From Bifidobacterium sp. ESL0790 (GTDB lineage: Bacteria; Actinomycetota; Actinomycetes; Actinomycetales; Bifidobacteriaceae): a stretch of 64,000 nt of DNA. A program made the translations under genes and the position numbers. Each line of letters starts with the position of its first letter. Positions within the stretch are counted from its first letter, which is position 1. Shown in pieces: positions 43,028-52,775 of this stretch. The stretch lies in contig NZ_CP113915.1 of assembly GCF_029395435.1 (NCBI RefSeq), positions 186,001 through 250,000 of the forward strand. The letters are read 5' to 3'. The notes below the pieces were generated by a model. It did not search any database and was not told the DNA's origin. It saw only the letters and a program-made list of their open reading frames with translations.

Positions 43028-44893
43028 TTATTTCTTGGTTGCCCTGTTACCGAATTTTCTTGGATTTGATTTGGGACGCTTGTCGGTTCGGGCAGATTTT
43101 GCCGGTGACTGGTCTTGCGACCGAGGCTCGGAATCGTTGCTATGGCCGTTTTGACTGGCATCGCTTTTGTCACCGTTCTCAGCCTCGTCTTGCGGGACGG
43201 GCTTGATGTTTTCGGGGCGCTGGGGAAGCATCTGGCCGGCGGGAATCTCGACGGTGACCAAAGGCATCGGCATCATGCTGGTGTCGAGCTTCGGATTCTC
43301 GATTTGGGTGCGCACGAGGAACCTGGCCTCGGCGTCGCTGCCCACCGTCGGCATCGAGCCGGGCAGCGGGGCGCGCGACGACTCGCGCATCACGATGGTG
43401 GCGATGCCGCTGAAAATTGCGAAGAACATGATGTAGAAACCGGGCATGTCGTGGTTGCCGGTCATCGTGATCAGCGCCTGCGAGACCAGCGGCGAGGTGC
43501 CGCCGAACAGGGAGACCGCGAAATTATACGAAAGCCCCATGCCCGAGAAGCGCGATTCGGTGGGGAAGAGCGCGGGCAGTGTGCTCGCCGAGACGCCGGC
43601 GTAGAAGGCGACGGGCACGGCGAGCATCGCCAGCGCGCCCTGGATTGACCAGAACGTGCCGTGATGCAGCAGCTGGAAGGCCGGGTAGACCAGCACGAAG
43701 GTGGAGATGACGGCGACGGCGTAGACCGGCTTGCGGCCCACAATATCCGAAAGGTGGCCGATGAGCGGCAGGCACAGCGCCATGATGATGAGCACGGGCA
43801 CGGTCGCGGCGGCGGCCATCGTGGGCGTGGTGCCGACCTCCTCGCGCAGGTAGGTCGGCATGTAGCTGGTGAGCAGATAGCCGGCCGTGTTGGTGGCCGC
43901 CACGATGGCGACGGCGATGAGCAGGCGACGCCAGTGGCGCTTGATGACGTAGAGCATCGTGCCGGGGCGGTCCCACGCGGAAACCTGTTCCCAAGCGGCC
44001 TCGTGGGCCACATGCGAGATCTCGTGCTGCTCCTCTTTCTGCCGTTCCTGGTGCGCCGCGAACTGCGGGGTTTCGGGGATGTGGCTACGCAGCGCCATCG
44101 CGAGGATGCCCAGTGGGATGGTCAGGAGATAAGGAATGCGCCAGCCACCGTTGACCATCGCGCTCGCGCCCCAGCCGTGTTCGGCAATCGTGGTGGTGAT
44201 GGCCACCATCGCGGCGCCGAACGCCGAGCCGATGTAGGAGCCCATGTCGAGCCAGGCGCTGTAGAAGCCGCGTTTGCGGTCGGGCGAGAACTCGGAGATA
44301 TAGGTGGTCGCGCCGGAATACTCGCCGCCGGTCGAGAAGCCCTGCACCATCTGCAGCGCGTAAAGCGGAACGATGGCCCACGCGCCGATCTGCTTGCTGG
44401 TGGGCAAAATGCCGATGAGCGCGGTGGAGACCACCATCATGCCCATCGTCAGGAACAGCACCTTCTGGCGGCCCACGCGGTCGCCGAGCGGCCCGAGCAC
44501 GATACCGCCGAGAGGCCGGACGAGGAAGCTCACGGCGAATCCAAGCAGCATCACGATCAGGCTCATGCTCTTCGGCAGTCCGCTGGTGAAGACGCTCGCC
44601 ATCGTCACCGCGAGGTAGCCATAAATGCCGAAATCGTACCATTCCATGAAGTTGCCGACCACGGTGCCCGCGATGGCTTGCTTCAGCGTCTTCTCCTCGA
44701 CGACGGTGACGTCCTTTTGGCGCAGGAACTGGCGGCGCAGCTGGACTTTCTGCATCTTCGGCTGCTCGGGTGCCTTTGCCGCGCCCTTATGTCGCCAGCC
44801 GGGCAGATGGGGGTGCGGGATGTGCGGATGCGGCATATGAGGGTGGGGCATATGAAGAGAGGAATGGTGTTGATGGTTATGCGATTCTGGCAT
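43028..44893 (-). CDS. MHS-family MFS transporter with His-rich N-terminus
   Basis: Twelve-helix metabolite:H+ symporter of 621 residues (ShiA/ProP type). After the tail it has VVGNFMEWYDFGIYGYLA, GPLGDRVGRQK, QGFSTGGEYSGATTY and RSHIPETPQF, typical of the MHS group. The first 40 residues contain histidine-proline repeats (MPHPHMPHPHIPHPH), a probable metal-binding segment. The C-terminal 125 residues are hydrophilic and highly charged. I chose ATG at 44893 behind GGAGG. The substrate could be a carboxylate, shikimate-like acid or osmolyte; it cannot be told. Confidence 0.87.
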   Translation of the reverse strand: MPESHNHQHHSSLHMPHPHMPHPHIPHPHLPGWRHKGAAKAPEQPKMQKVQLRRQFLRQKDVTVVEEKTLKQAIAGTVVGNFMEWYDFGIYGYLAVTMASVFTSGLPKSMSLIVMLLGFAVSFLVRPLGGIVLGPLGDRVGRQKVLFLTMGMMVVSTALIGILPTSKQIGAWAIVPLYALQMVQGFSTGGEYSGATTYISEFSPDRKRGFYSAWLDMGSYIGSAFGAAMVAITTTIAEHGWGASAMVNGGWRIPYLLTIPLGILAMALRSHIPETPQFAAHQERQKEEQHEISHVAHEAAWEQVSAWDRPGTMLYVIKRHWRRLLIAVAIVAATNTAGYLLTSYMPTYLREEVGTTPTMAAAATVPVLIIMALCLPLIGHLSDIVGRKPVYAVAVISTFVLVYPAFQLLHHGTFWSIQGALAMLAVPVAFYAGVSASTLPALFPTESRFSGMGLSYNFAVSLFGGTSPLVSQALITMTGNHDMPGFYIMFFAIFSGIATIVMRESSRAPLPGSMPTVGSDAEARFLVRTQIENPKLDTSMMPMPLVTVEIPAGQMLPQRPENIKPVPQDEAENGDKSDASQNGHSNDSEPRSQDQSPAKSARTDKRPKSNPRKFGNRATKK

Positions 44894-45718
44894 CACAACC
44901 TCCATGCTTTCTGTGGTGGCATCCTTGTGCCGCCTGGTGTCGGCGCCCGCCGGTTCGTGCTTTCCGGCGCGCGCGTTGGCGCTCGTGTTTGCGAGCCGGG
45001 GCGCGTTGGTTCCGCCATGGGCTTTGTTATCCGCGGCTTCGTGAGCGCACTGGTTCGTGCGTTCGGCCGCTTGCGTGTGGCCTCGTATGGCCTCGTGTAC
45101 TGCGGTCGCGTGATTGCCCGCCGGTTCCCGCGTGTGTGCTCGCGCCTTGCTTGTCCGGCTGCGCGTCGTGTGGGGTTCCCGAGCCTCGCTACGTGACGTC
45201 TGGCAATCACGGTCGTTCCAACCGCCTTTCGTCGGCGCCGAATCTTGCTCCGGTACCTGGCGAGTCCGTTTTCCTTCCCGGTTCTGGCTCTTTTTGTTTC
45301 GCGATCCATCGGTGCCGAGGCCCGATGGCCGCCAAAGATGTCTCTATAGTTTATCGTTTTCTTTCGTTTCGGGACGATTATTGGACGGGAGTTGAGGATT
45401 TTTGTCGTGCTAAAGCGTTTTTGCAAAGGCTTCTCAGGTTCGCTGACAATCCGCTGAAAACGTCTCTGCTCATTGAGATTTGCGGGGTTCAAACGGTTTG
45501 CGTGAGTTTCGGTTTTCGTGCTGCTTCACGGCTTAGCCACTGGCGAAACCTGTTGGGTTATTTTTGGCCTTTGTTGGCGCGGTTCGCGGCTTTGGGCTCA
45601 GTGCTTTTGTGGCACGGTGGCAGACTCCGGGATTCATAGTTATGTACCCATGTATTTGTCCCTCCCGCATTTCGCGGTCAATATCATGTATTGACACCAT
45701 GCCGCCTTCAAACAAGCC
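44894..45718. other. 825-bp stretch without a convincing gene
   Basis: Long frames exist on both strands, but they are low-complexity, Arg/Pro- or Cys/Arg-rich and have no ribosome sites or recognisable domains. GC falls toward the right (45340-45700). It may hold a long leader or decayed gene remnants. I see no repeat family member in it. Confidence 0.4.
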
Positions 45719-46246
45719 TCATGCGTTTACCTCCGTCTTCACCTCGCCGAAGAGCACCTCAAAGCCTTCGCGCACACCGGGACCGCCCGCCTGCGAGACG
45801 GCCTCCAGCAACTCTGGAGTGGCGGCGGGATTGGCGATGATCCACTTGCGCAGCTGCGGCGCGAACTCGACGATGTACCACAGCACCTCCTCGTCGGTGC
45901 TCGCGTCGCAGGCCACCAGCGGGGTGAGGCGCAAGGGTGGCTCCGGGGGAGCGGATTGACCGTCCGCGTGCTGGTGTCGCGCGCTAGGTTGGTCATCCTG
46001 GTTGCTCGCCATGCCTCGCAGCCGGTTGGCGGGTTTGTGGTCGTTCTCGTCCCGCTTGCCAGCGTGCTTTCGGCGTCGCCATCGCCACGGCCAGCGTCGT
46101 CTTCGCTCTGGCTTCTCAGGATGGCGGTCGGCTCCGTCACCAGCATGTTCATTGTCGCTGTGTTTCGTCTCAAGCGCGTCAGATAACCGGTTCTGCGTGG
46201 TCTCGTCGGTTCTGCTCCTCCTCATTCTCCGTTCATCTCCTTTCAT
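45719..46246 (-). CDS. Short protein with a leucine-rich-variant C-terminal domain
   Basis: Protein of about 175 residues. The N-terminal 110 residues are hydrophilic with a basic cluster (RRRRWPWRWRRRKHAGK). The C-terminal 65 residues (TPLVACDASTDEEVLWYIVE, QLRKWIIANPAATPELLEAV) form a variant leucine-rich (LRV-like) repeat unit often seen in bifidobacterial proteins of unknown role. The start is uncertain: ATG at 46246 or 46225 (behind AAAGGAG), with 46012 as a short alternative holding only the domain. Function unknown; protein interaction is likely. Confidence 0.6.
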   Translation of the reverse strand: MKGDERRMRRSRTDETTQNRLSDALETKHSDNEHAGDGADRHPEKPERRRRWPWRWRRRKHAGKRDENDHKPANRLRGMASNQDDQPSARHQHADGQSAPPEPPLRLTPLVACDASTDEEVLWYIVEFAPQLRKWIIANPAATPELLEAVSQAGGPGVREGFEVLFGEVKTEVNA

Positions 46247-46422
46247 GTTGACGGCTCGAAATGCGCAGCGATGCCGCCACTTCCAATGCTGACAACAGTT
46301 CGCCAGGAAAGTCGCGATTGGTATCGCTGATAATTCAGTGATAAAGCGTTTTAGCACCTAAGGTGACTTCTGCGAATTACCTCGCAAAAGAGCTTCGTCT
46401 CATCCCTCAAAGCCGAAACCCT

Positions 46423-47217
46423 TCAAAAGCAAAACTGGATGGCCCTGAAGAACGACCTCGCCCGCGGGGCGTTGTGCCAGAAGCGGTTGGCATCAAGAAT
46501 TTCAAGGCAATCGCCGGCCTTGATGTGGTACTCGCGGATCATGGCGCATATGGTCTCCTTGCGTCCCTTCGCGTCCATCTCCTCATCCGGCAGCAGCGCG
46601 ATGTCGCAGGCCGTGCGTGTGGGCGAGGTGAGCCTGAGCCCTGCGATCTCACTGACCTGGCCGGGTGGCGCTTTGCGGTTGAACGTCTCGATCGGCCGGC
46701 CGTAGACTATCGAGCGGTAATGCGAATCCGAAATCACCTTGATGACATCGGGGAACGCGCCGCCCATCCACGTCCACAGCGCGCTCGTGGAGCAGGCGAT
46801 GCAGGCGCGCGGCACCACGTTGGTCATGATGCGCCCACGGCCGAAGAGGCTGTCGGAATACTCGCAGAGGTAGCCGTTACGCTCGTCGAGCTGGTGCACC
46901 GCGCCGTAATCGTCCAGGCGGCTCATGCTCAGCGGGCCGGGCAGGTCCTTGTTGCTCGTGAGCATGGGCGGGCCATAGACCGGCGGCGGGATGGTGGAGC
47001 GCTGGATGATCGTGCCGTTGGCGGCGCCGGGGTTGGCGGGGGCGGTGCCGTTGCCGGTATAGGTGTTCGGCGCGTAGGCGCTCGCGGTGCGGGCGGCGTT
47101 GGCGCTGCGGGCGTTTGCCGCGTAGGCATTGGCGTTCGGGGCGGTTTTGAACGTCCCGACCGGTGTCATTCGCGATGCCGTTTGTGGTCTTGCTTGTGTA
47201 TGCATTGTCGTGTTCAT
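46423..47217 (-). CDS. AbiEi-like antitoxin-domain protein, putative
   Basis: Protein of 264 residues. The first 75 residues are Ala/Asn/Thr/Pro-rich and unstructured. The rest resembles actinobacterial AbiEi-type (type IV antitoxin) proteins, with HYRSIVYGRPIETFNR and the signature GLRLTSPTRTACDIALL near 195-215. No AbiEii-type nucleotidyltransferase toxin adjoins, so it would be an orphan. There is no clear winged-helix at the N-terminus. The assignment rests on pattern memory and is moderate. Confidence 0.5.
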   Translation of the reverse strand: MNTTMHTQARPQTASRMTPVGTFKTAPNANAYAANARSANAARTASAYAPNTYTGNGTAPANPGAANGTIIQRSTIPPPVYGPPMLTSNKDLPGPLSMSRLDDYGAVHQLDERNGYLCEYSDSLFGRGRIMTNVVPRACIACSTSALWTWMGGAFPDVIKVISDSHYRSIVYGRPIETFNRKAPPGQVSEIAGLRLTSPTRTACDIALLPDEEMDAKGRKETICAMIREYHIKAGDCLEILDANRFWHNAPRARSFFRAIQFCF

Positions 47218-47422
47218 GGCTGCCAGCGTAGGGGTGTTTTAGGCGTCGCGCGAATGTGAAGAACGAAAAAGTGCATATGTGGATAACTTCGCGCGATGTA
47301 ATGCAAAATGTGGACGACACTGTGAACAAGTCCCGCGCGGCCTGATAGTTATTGACCTGCGATAGATGAAAGCGCGACGGATGCGGTTTTGCTGTCCCCG
47401 CTGGGCCCAATAATCGGTAGTT

Positions 47423-49312
47423 ATGACTCATATTTTGGTGAACGTTGCATGGCCGTATGCGAACGGCCCCCGCCACATCGGCCACGTGGCCGGTTTCGGC
47501 GTGCCCTCGGATGTCTACGCGCGCTTCGAGCGCATGAAGGGCAACGATGTCCTCATGGTCTCGGGCACCGACGAGCACGGCACCCCCATCCTCGTGGAGG
47601 CCGACAAGGAGGGTGTGGGCCCACAGGAGCTCGCCAACCGCTACAACCGCGTGATCGCCAAGGACCTCTGCGACCTCGGCCTGAGCTACGACCTCTTCAC
47701 CCGCACCACCACGGGCAACCACGAGCACGTCGTCCAGGAGATGTTCAAGCAGTGCCTGAAGAACGGATATATCTATAAGGGCAAGCAGAAGGTCGCCATC
47801 TCGCCTTCCACCGGCCGCACCCTGCCCGACCGCTACATCGAGGGCACCTGCCCGATCTGCGGGGCCGACGGCGCCCGCGGCGACCAGTGCGACAACTGCG
47901 GCAACGAGCTCGATCCCGACGAGCTGATCAACCCGGTCTCGAAGATCAACGGCGAGACGCCGCGCTTCGAGGAGACCGAACACTTCTTCCTCGATCTGCC
48001 GGCGCTCGCCGAGGCGAACCTCACGTGGCTCAAGTCGCGCGAGGGTTGGCGCACCAACGTCATCAACTTCTCGCTCGGCCTCTTCAAGGAGGTCAAGCCG
48101 CGCGCCATCACCCGCGACATCGACTGGGGCATCCCCGTGCCCGTCGACGGCTGGATCGACAACCCCAACAAGAAGCTTTACGTGTGGTTTGATGCGGTGA
48201 TCGGCTATCTTTCGGCCTCCATCGAGTGGGCGCGCCGCAAGGGCGAGCCCGACGCATGGAAGCGTTGGTGGAATGACCCGAAGTCGCCCGCCTATTACTT
48301 CATGGGCAAGGACAACATCACCTTCCACTCCCAGATCTGGCCCTCCGAGATCCTCGCCTACGACGGCAAGGGCTCCAAGGGCGGCGAGCCTGGCGAGTTC
48401 GGTGAGCTCAACCTGCCCGAGCAGGTGGTGGCCAGCGAGTTCATGACCATGGAGGGCAAGAAGTTCAGCTCCTCGCGTGGCATCGTCATCTACGTCAAGG
48501 ACATCCTGGCGCGCTACCCGGTTGACGCGGTGCGCTATTACATCTCCGTGGCTGGCCCCGAGACCTCCGACGCCGATTTCACCTGGTCCGAGTTCGTGCG
48601 CCACAACAATGAGGAGCTCGCCGCGAGCTGGGGCAACCTGGTCAATCGCGTGGCCAACCTCATGTACAAGAATTTCGGCGAGATTCCCGAGCTTGACGAG
48701 GATTCCATGACCACCGAGGACCGCGCGCTGCTGGAGGAGACCGCGGCCGCCTTCGACGTGGTCGGCGGGCTCATCGAGCGTCACCACCAGAAGAACGCCC
48801 TCAACGAGGCGATGAAGGTGGTCGGTGACATCAACAAGTACATCTCGGCCGTGGAGCCTTGGAAGATTAAGGACGACGAGAAGCGCCTGGGCACCGTGCT
48901 GCACACCTGCGCGCAGGCCGTCTCGGACGCGAACCACCTGCTCGCCCCGTTCCTGCCCCATTCGGCGCAGAAGGTGTGGGAGGCGCTGGGCGGCACCGGC
49001 ACGTTCTCGCCACTGCCGCATCTTGAGGAGGTCGAGGATCTCGACAAGCCCGGCTTCAAGTACCCGATCATCACCGGCGACTACACGCTCGGCGAGACGG
49101 TGCACCCCTGGGAGAGCGAGACCTTGGTGGCCGGCACGCCCGTGCCCAAGCCACATCCGATCTTTGAGAAGATTCCGCCCGAGGCCGTGGACGAGGAGCT
49201 CGCTCGCTTCGATGCCGACCTCAAGGCCCGTCAGGAGGCCGAGTCCGAGCGCCTTGCCGAGGCGAAGGCCAAGCTCGCTGAGGAAGGCGAGGGCGGTTCC
49301 GATAACGCCTAA
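47423..49312 (+). CDS. metG: Methionyl-tRNA synthetase
   Basis: Class I aminoacyl-tRNA synthetase of 629 residues. It has the HIGH motif (NGPRHIGH, 14-21), the zinc-knuckle [17 protein letters not shown] near 143, and KFSSSR near 346 in place of KMSKS, as common in MetRS. The anticodon-binding domain follows ([20 protein letters not shown]). The C-terminus is a charged coil without the tRNA-binding EMAP domain. Single gene with ATG at 47423. An inverted repeat with TTGGAACG arms lies about 85-130 bp after the stop. Confidence 0.96.
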   Translation: MTHILVNVAWPYANGPRHIGHVAGFGVPSDVYARFERMKGNDVLMVSGTDEHGTPILVEADKEGVGPQELANRYNRVIAKDLCDLGLSYDLFTRTTTGNHEHVVQEMFKQCLKNGYIYKGKQKVAISPSTGRTLPDRYIEGTCPICGADGARGDQCDNCGNELDPDELINPVSKINGETPRFEETEHFFLDLPALAEANLTWLKSREGWRTNVINFSLGLFKEVKPRAITRDIDWGIPVPVDGWIDNPNKKLYVWFDAVIGYLSASIEWARRKGEPDAWKRWWNDPKSPAYYFMGKDNITFHSQIWPSEILAYDGKGSKGGEPGEFGELNLPEQVVASEFMTMEGKKFSSSRGIVIYVKDILARYPVDAVRYYISVAGPETSDADFTWSEFVRHNNEELAASWGNLVNRVANLMYKNFGEIPELDEDSMTTEDRALLEETAAAFDVVGGLIERHHQKNALNEAMKVVGDINKYISAVEPWKIKDDEKRLGTVLHTCAQAVSDANHLLAPFLPHSAQKVWEALGGTGTFSPLPHLEEVEDLDKPGFKYPIITGDYTLGETVHPWESETLVAGTPVPKPHPIFEKIPPEAVDEELARFDADLKARQEAESERLAEAKAKLAEEGEGGSDNA

Positions 49313-49548
49313 GTGAGGTTTGGATTTGCTCGGGTTTAGGGCTCGAGCCGATTCGGCTTCGCCTGACTTTGTGGCCCAATAGCATGTAATCCGATTGGAA
49401 CGGGAGGTTCGCGCATCAAGCGTGGCCCTGTTCGTTCCAACCGGGTTTCGTCGTCTGTGAGCTGAAATATGTGGTTTGCCGGGGAGGCGAAGGGGTTGCC
49501 AGTCTATCGGTGAACGATGGAATATGTTGCACAAAGCAGACGAAACGG

Positions 49549-49576
49549 TTGATAATGCTACAAATGTGCTTATATA
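49549..49576 (+). promoter_or_regulatory. Strong sigma-70-type promoter candidate
   Basis: TTGATA at 49549-49554 and TATATA at 49571-49576 are separated by 16 bp in an AT-rich stretch after metG. Transcription would begin near 49583. Confidence 0.5.
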
Positions 49577-49582
49577 CACAAA

Positions 49583-49766
49583 ACCTTTACAGAATTTTCA
49601 GAACCTTCTAAGCTTCACGTCGCGTAACTCTAAGAAACATGCGGTTATATTAATCATGTCAGCGATTTCGATTGTTGGCGGAGTCCCATCTGGAACTTCA
49701 TAATTGAACCTTCTTCTCTCTTCTCTCTCGCCCGGCGGCTTTCTCTCCGCCGGGCTTTCTCTTTTC
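49583..49766 (+). ncRNA. Candidate small RNA or small-peptide transcript
   Basis: A good promoter and a strong terminator are about 150 bp apart with no normal gene between. The interval is AT-rich, unlike metG. The only short frame ends ...SAISIVGGVPSGTS with no ribosome site before its internal ATG (49658). The transcript would be about 180 nt. Either a small regulatory RNA or a tiny peptide gene is possible. Confidence 0.35.
49730..49766 (+). terminator. Rho-independent terminator
   Basis: GCCCGGCGG and CCGCCGGGC form a perfect 9-bp GC stem with an 8-base loop, followed by TTTCTCTTTT. It lies 170 bp before the DUF3039-like gene and does not follow a recognised gene closely. Confidence 0.85.
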
Positions 49767-49934
49767 CGCGTCTGGTGTGTTGTGGGCTCCGTAGCTGGCA
49801 TGATTTGTCTCGTTGCGGTCGTTCTTGGGTCCATGGGTTGCGAGTGGAAGGAGTTGATTTGGCAGCCGTGTCATCAAGGCATCGAATGCCAAAATCTAAT
49901 AATAATTTTAATTAGATAATGTAATATCGTTTGT

Positions 49935-51005
49935 ATGAGACCTGTACGACCGACATTGAGAGCGTTGCGTGATTTGCTATCGCTTCCAGACGATCTTTTT
50001 CTATCCGGTACTCCTTTACGGCAATTGAAGGAGAACATCAGAAGGGGAGATTCTGACGCGCTCTATGGAATTGATTTATCGTCATTGAAACATCGTCTGC
50101 TCATCGAGGCCAATTCAATCGTCGATCGTGGGTTTAATGGCGATCGGTATAAGGCGGCTAGCAAATCAGCGGGGCGTCCGGTATATGAGATTAGAGATAA
50201 TTCCTCGGGTTGTCGTGGAGCCATGATTTTGGATGACGATGGTGACCCTTGGCTGGTTTATGCCGGTTCGCATGATTGGTCCGATGCGAAGGTCGCGAAT
50301 CTACTTACGAAGTCACGCTCTCGATATTGGATGCCCACTGATTTGGATATGGGAATCCGCAAAGGCGAGGATGCATGGTTGGCTTCAAGGCGGGAGGCTG
50401 TGGGTATTTTGGATTCCTTGATTCGAAGTGTCCACGGAGCCCTTCAATCTTCAAATGAAACTGGCGAATTCAGACTGCCAAAGGTCGGAGCCAATCCCGG
50501 AAGACTTGTGGACGTTGAAATCATCTCTTTTAAAGGACAACCGTTGCCTTTGGGACAGTCGGGCGGCACGGACGCTTATATGACATTGGCGATAAAGGGG
50601 AAATCTTATGACAAGGATTCCCGCCAACGTTTGAACCGTGCGGTTTCTTATCTGAAACCTCAAGAGATTAATTTTGACGTTTTGCAGGAAGATGGGTCTG
50701 TGTACATGGAGGTGACCGTTAGCGAGGCGGTCATAGCGCAGCTCTACGCTTCCGTCTGTTTGTCATCTGAGAAGGGGCAAACAGTGTCGAGGCAGATGCC
50801 TGATGCCGTTTGTGGGCCGCAGCGGGTTCTTCACTATGTCGACACGGAGAGCTTTGTGCAGGGAATGGTTTTTGGGAAGTCCGCATTGTCTCTTTGCGGA
50901 GTTTGGTTTATCCCAAGTGAAGATGAGTCATCGGGAAAGCCGGTTTGTGAGGGGTGCGAGAGGGTTAAACCCATATTCGACAGTTTGCATCGCGGAAGAG
51001 TGTGA
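49935..51005 (+). CDS. Low-GC protein with C-terminal DUF3039-like zinc motif
   Basis: Protein of 356 residues with visibly lower GC than its neighbours. The N-terminal 270 residues match nothing I recognise; LLTKSRSRYWMPTDLDMGIR may belong to a phage-type or ParB-like fragment, but this is weak. The last 65 residues, VLHYVDTESFVQGMVFGKSA then CGVWFIPSEDESSGKPVCEGC, resemble DUF3039-type zinc-binding segments (His, Cys, Cys-x2-Cys). The plus-strand gene stands alone between two terminators, consistent with a transferred cassette. Confidence 0.6.
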   Translation: MRPVRPTLRALRDLLSLPDDLFLSGTPLRQLKENIRRGDSDALYGIDLSSLKHRLLIEANSIVDRGFNGDRYKAASKSAGRPVYEIRDNSSGCRGAMILDDDGDPWLVYAGSHDWSDAKVANLLTKSRSRYWMPTDLDMGIRKGEDAWLASRREAVGILDSLIRSVHGALQSSNETGEFRLPKVGANPGRLVDVEIISFKGQPLPLGQSGGTDAYMTLAIKGKSYDKDSRQRLNRAVSYLKPQEINFDVLQEDGSVYMEVTVSEAVIAQLYASVCLSSEKGQTVSRQMPDAVCGPQRVLHYVDTESFVQGMVFGKSALSLCGVWFIPSEDESSGKPVCEGCERVKPIFDSLHRGRV

Positions 51006-51111
51006 GACTCAATAACGAGGACGGTGTCTATTCCTGGACTGGTCCGCTTGTTCTGTGGCGACTGAAAATTATGGAATTATGAGATAAAGGTTCCTGAACC
51101 TGTTTGAGCTC

Positions 51112-51158
51112 AAAAATGACGTCCACTCGTTGTGTGAAAGCGCATGGACGTCATTTTT
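51112..51158. terminator. Bidirectional terminator
   Basis: AAAAATGACGTCCA and TGGACGTCATTTTT form a 14-bp perfect stem around a 19-base loop, with A- and T-runs on the two sides. It serves the convergent genes at 49935 and 51219. Confidence 0.9.
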
Positions 51159-51218
51159 CTGTCTTGGAGGTATTTCGTCGAATTTTGAAGTGGCTTGAGG
51201 TTTCTAGGTTTCTAAGGT

Positions 51219-51662
51219 TTATAAATCCGCGAACATGTCTGCGATTTCCTTGGATTGTTTTTCGTTCAGGCCTGAAGCCTCATTGGCGATGCGGCGGTCC
51301 TGCTCGTCTTGTGTGGTGGCCGCGGCCTCGGCATATTCCGCCATGGCCTGTTCGTGACGCTTGATGTAGTCAGCGAGGTCGTGGCTGGAGATTTTGTAAT
51401 GGGAGCCGGTCTTGTCGAACTTGAGTAGGCCTTTGTCGATTAAATGACGCACGTAAGGACGGCTTACGCCCAAGACTTTTGCCGCCTGTTCCGGGGACAT
51501 TTCCTTTTCGGCGATGAAGATGGAGGCTTCGCCCGCCAGCATCTCGCGCAGGACGATGGCGATCGGCGAGTCTGGGCGCATATGTGTGAGGGCGTCTTTG
51601 ACGTCCGCGATATCCTGCTGTTTGAGCTGGTTTGAAGTGATGTGCTCAAGTACTTTAGTCAT
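51219..51662 (-). CDS. Helix-turn-helix protein, antitoxin- or excisionase-like
   Basis: Protein of 147 residues. A MerR/excisionase-type helix-turn-helix is central (MSPEQAAKVLGVSRPYVRHL), followed by KGLLKFDKTGSHYKISSHDL, which is characteristic of DNA-binding excisionase-like domains, and a charged helical tail. I chose ATG at 51662 (GGAG 6 bp upstream) rather than a longer hydrophobic frame that starts in AT-rich leader sequence. Such proteins often pair with a PIN-type toxin, but no partner gene lies next to it. Confidence 0.7.
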   Translation of the reverse strand: MTKVLEHITSNQLKQQDIADVKDALTHMRPDSPIAIVLREMLAGEASIFIAEKEMSPEQAAKVLGVSRPYVRHLIDKGLLKFDKTGSHYKISSHDLADYIKRHEQAMAEYAEAAATTQDEQDRRIANEASGLNEKQSKEIADMFADL

Positions 51663-51995
51663 GGTGGCTCCAACGTTTCTTCTACTATCTGTGTCTGCAC
51701 TGTCACTAACTGCAATAAGTGTAACAACTGAAATAACTATAACACATATTATGGCTTTAGAAGTTTCATCGAAAGCAAATATGAACTTTGATTGAATAAT
51801 CGGTAATCGCAATTAGCAGTTGGTTGTTGTTTTGGTTATAGGCATATTTTTGTGCACAAAAGAGGTCGGTGAGGCGTGTTTATCGGCCTGTTTTGGGCAT
51901 AGGAGGATTGGTGTGCCTGGAAGAGGGCAGCAAGAGAAATCTGGCCATGCGGTATAAAGCCGATCGGGTGAGAATGTTTCCAGGGGAAGCCGCGC
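51663..51995. other. AT-rich intergenic stretch
   Basis: About 330 bp without a visible gene. Positions 51690-51790 are AT-rich and should contain the promoter of the HTH gene (for example TATTATGG and AGTTATTTCAG boxes on the minus strand). I see nothing else. Confidence 0.4.
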
Positions 51996-52691
51996 CTAAC
52001 GCTGTTGGCGCTCGGCGTCATCCAATGATTCGAAGCCGCCCAAGAGCACTGTGTTGCGGATCGTCTCTTCGGTGAGGTTGTGGCCGGACTTCGCCAAGGT
52101 TTCGATGAAGCGACGGTAGAGGTCGAACGTGGCGTCGGAGTAAGTGCCGAGTTCGCCACGCAGGTAGGTCTCGAACGAGGTGGATTCCTCGGTGTCCTCG
52201 GCGGTGCGCAGCACGCGCATCTCGCGGCCGAGCTTGGGGTAGCGCCCGCGGAAATCATCGGCCCACGCCACCTGCCGGCTGATGACGGGCTCCTGTGCCG
52301 TCACGCGCTCAGCCGAGAGACGTGGAATGTAGGGCTCGATGTTGCGCCGGAACTCGTCGGGGAAGGTGGAGGCCATCATGCGCCCGTACTTCTCAGTGAT
52401 GAGGTTGCGACCGACGCGGTCCGATTCGTCCAGGTCGCGCGCGTAGCTGGTGAGCAGCGGAGTGGGCCAAGTGAGGAACTGGCTCATGCGCATTTGATGG
52501 AAAGTCGGCCAGTTGCCTTGGCACGCGGCGCGCCCGCCCTCGTTGTCGGTGCGCTGGAACTGGTCCCACTCGTGCTTCACCACGCGCTCGATTAGGTCGA
52601 GGTCCGGCCTGGAATCCTGCCTGCTGTGCCCGGAATCCTGCCCGCCGCCATCGGCGCCTTGCCCGTTCTGCTTCATTGCTGCCTCTGCCAT
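51996..52691 (-). CDS. DUF4125-family protein
   Basis: Soluble protein of 231 residues matching DUF4125: LIERVVKHEWDQFQRTDNEG, GRAACQGNWPTFHQMRMSQF, and LITEKYGRMMASTFPDEF. The first 30 residues are a low-complexity Gly/Gln/Asp segment. It is 84 bp downstream of the TPR-DUF4037 gene on the same strand; this pairing recurs in other genomes as far as I recall. The function is unknown; the conserved Asn, Glu and Arg residues could form a binding site. ATG at 52691. Confidence 0.75.
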   Translation of the reverse strand: MAEAAMKQNGQGADGGGQDSGHSRQDSRPDLDLIERVVKHEWDQFQRTDNEGGRAACQGNWPTFHQMRMSQFLTWPTPLLTSYARDLDESDRVGRNLITEKYGRMMASTFPDEFRRNIEPYIPRLSAERVTAQEPVISRQVAWADDFRGRYPKLGREMRVLRTAEDTEESTSFETYLRGELGTYSDATFDLYRRFIETLAKSGHNLTEETIRNTVLLGGFESLDDAERQQR

Positions 52692-52775
52692 GGTCGACTC
52701 GCTTTCCTGCGTTTCATCGTATTCGCGCGGCCTGATAAGTCCCGGCTTTTGAGGATATACGCGTGGATTCCTGAT

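Noticed and set aside
43661-45196. Long plus-strand frames opposite the MHS transporter
   Set aside because: They are mirror frames of a clear membrane-protein gene, rich in His/Arg/Gly, with no ribosome site.
44893-45492. 199-codon Arg/Thr-rich minus-strand frame upstream of the MHS transporter
   Set aside because: Low-complexity basic composition, no domain and no ribosome site; it ends exactly where the transporter starts.
46877-49579. 900-codon minus-strand frame
   Set aside because: Antisense to metG and overlapping the AbiEi-like gene; no recognisable domain.
49476-49703. 75-codon frame as a conventional gene
   Set aside because: Its first part lies before the best promoter and lacks a ribosome site; only the short C-terminal part was kept as a speculative peptide.
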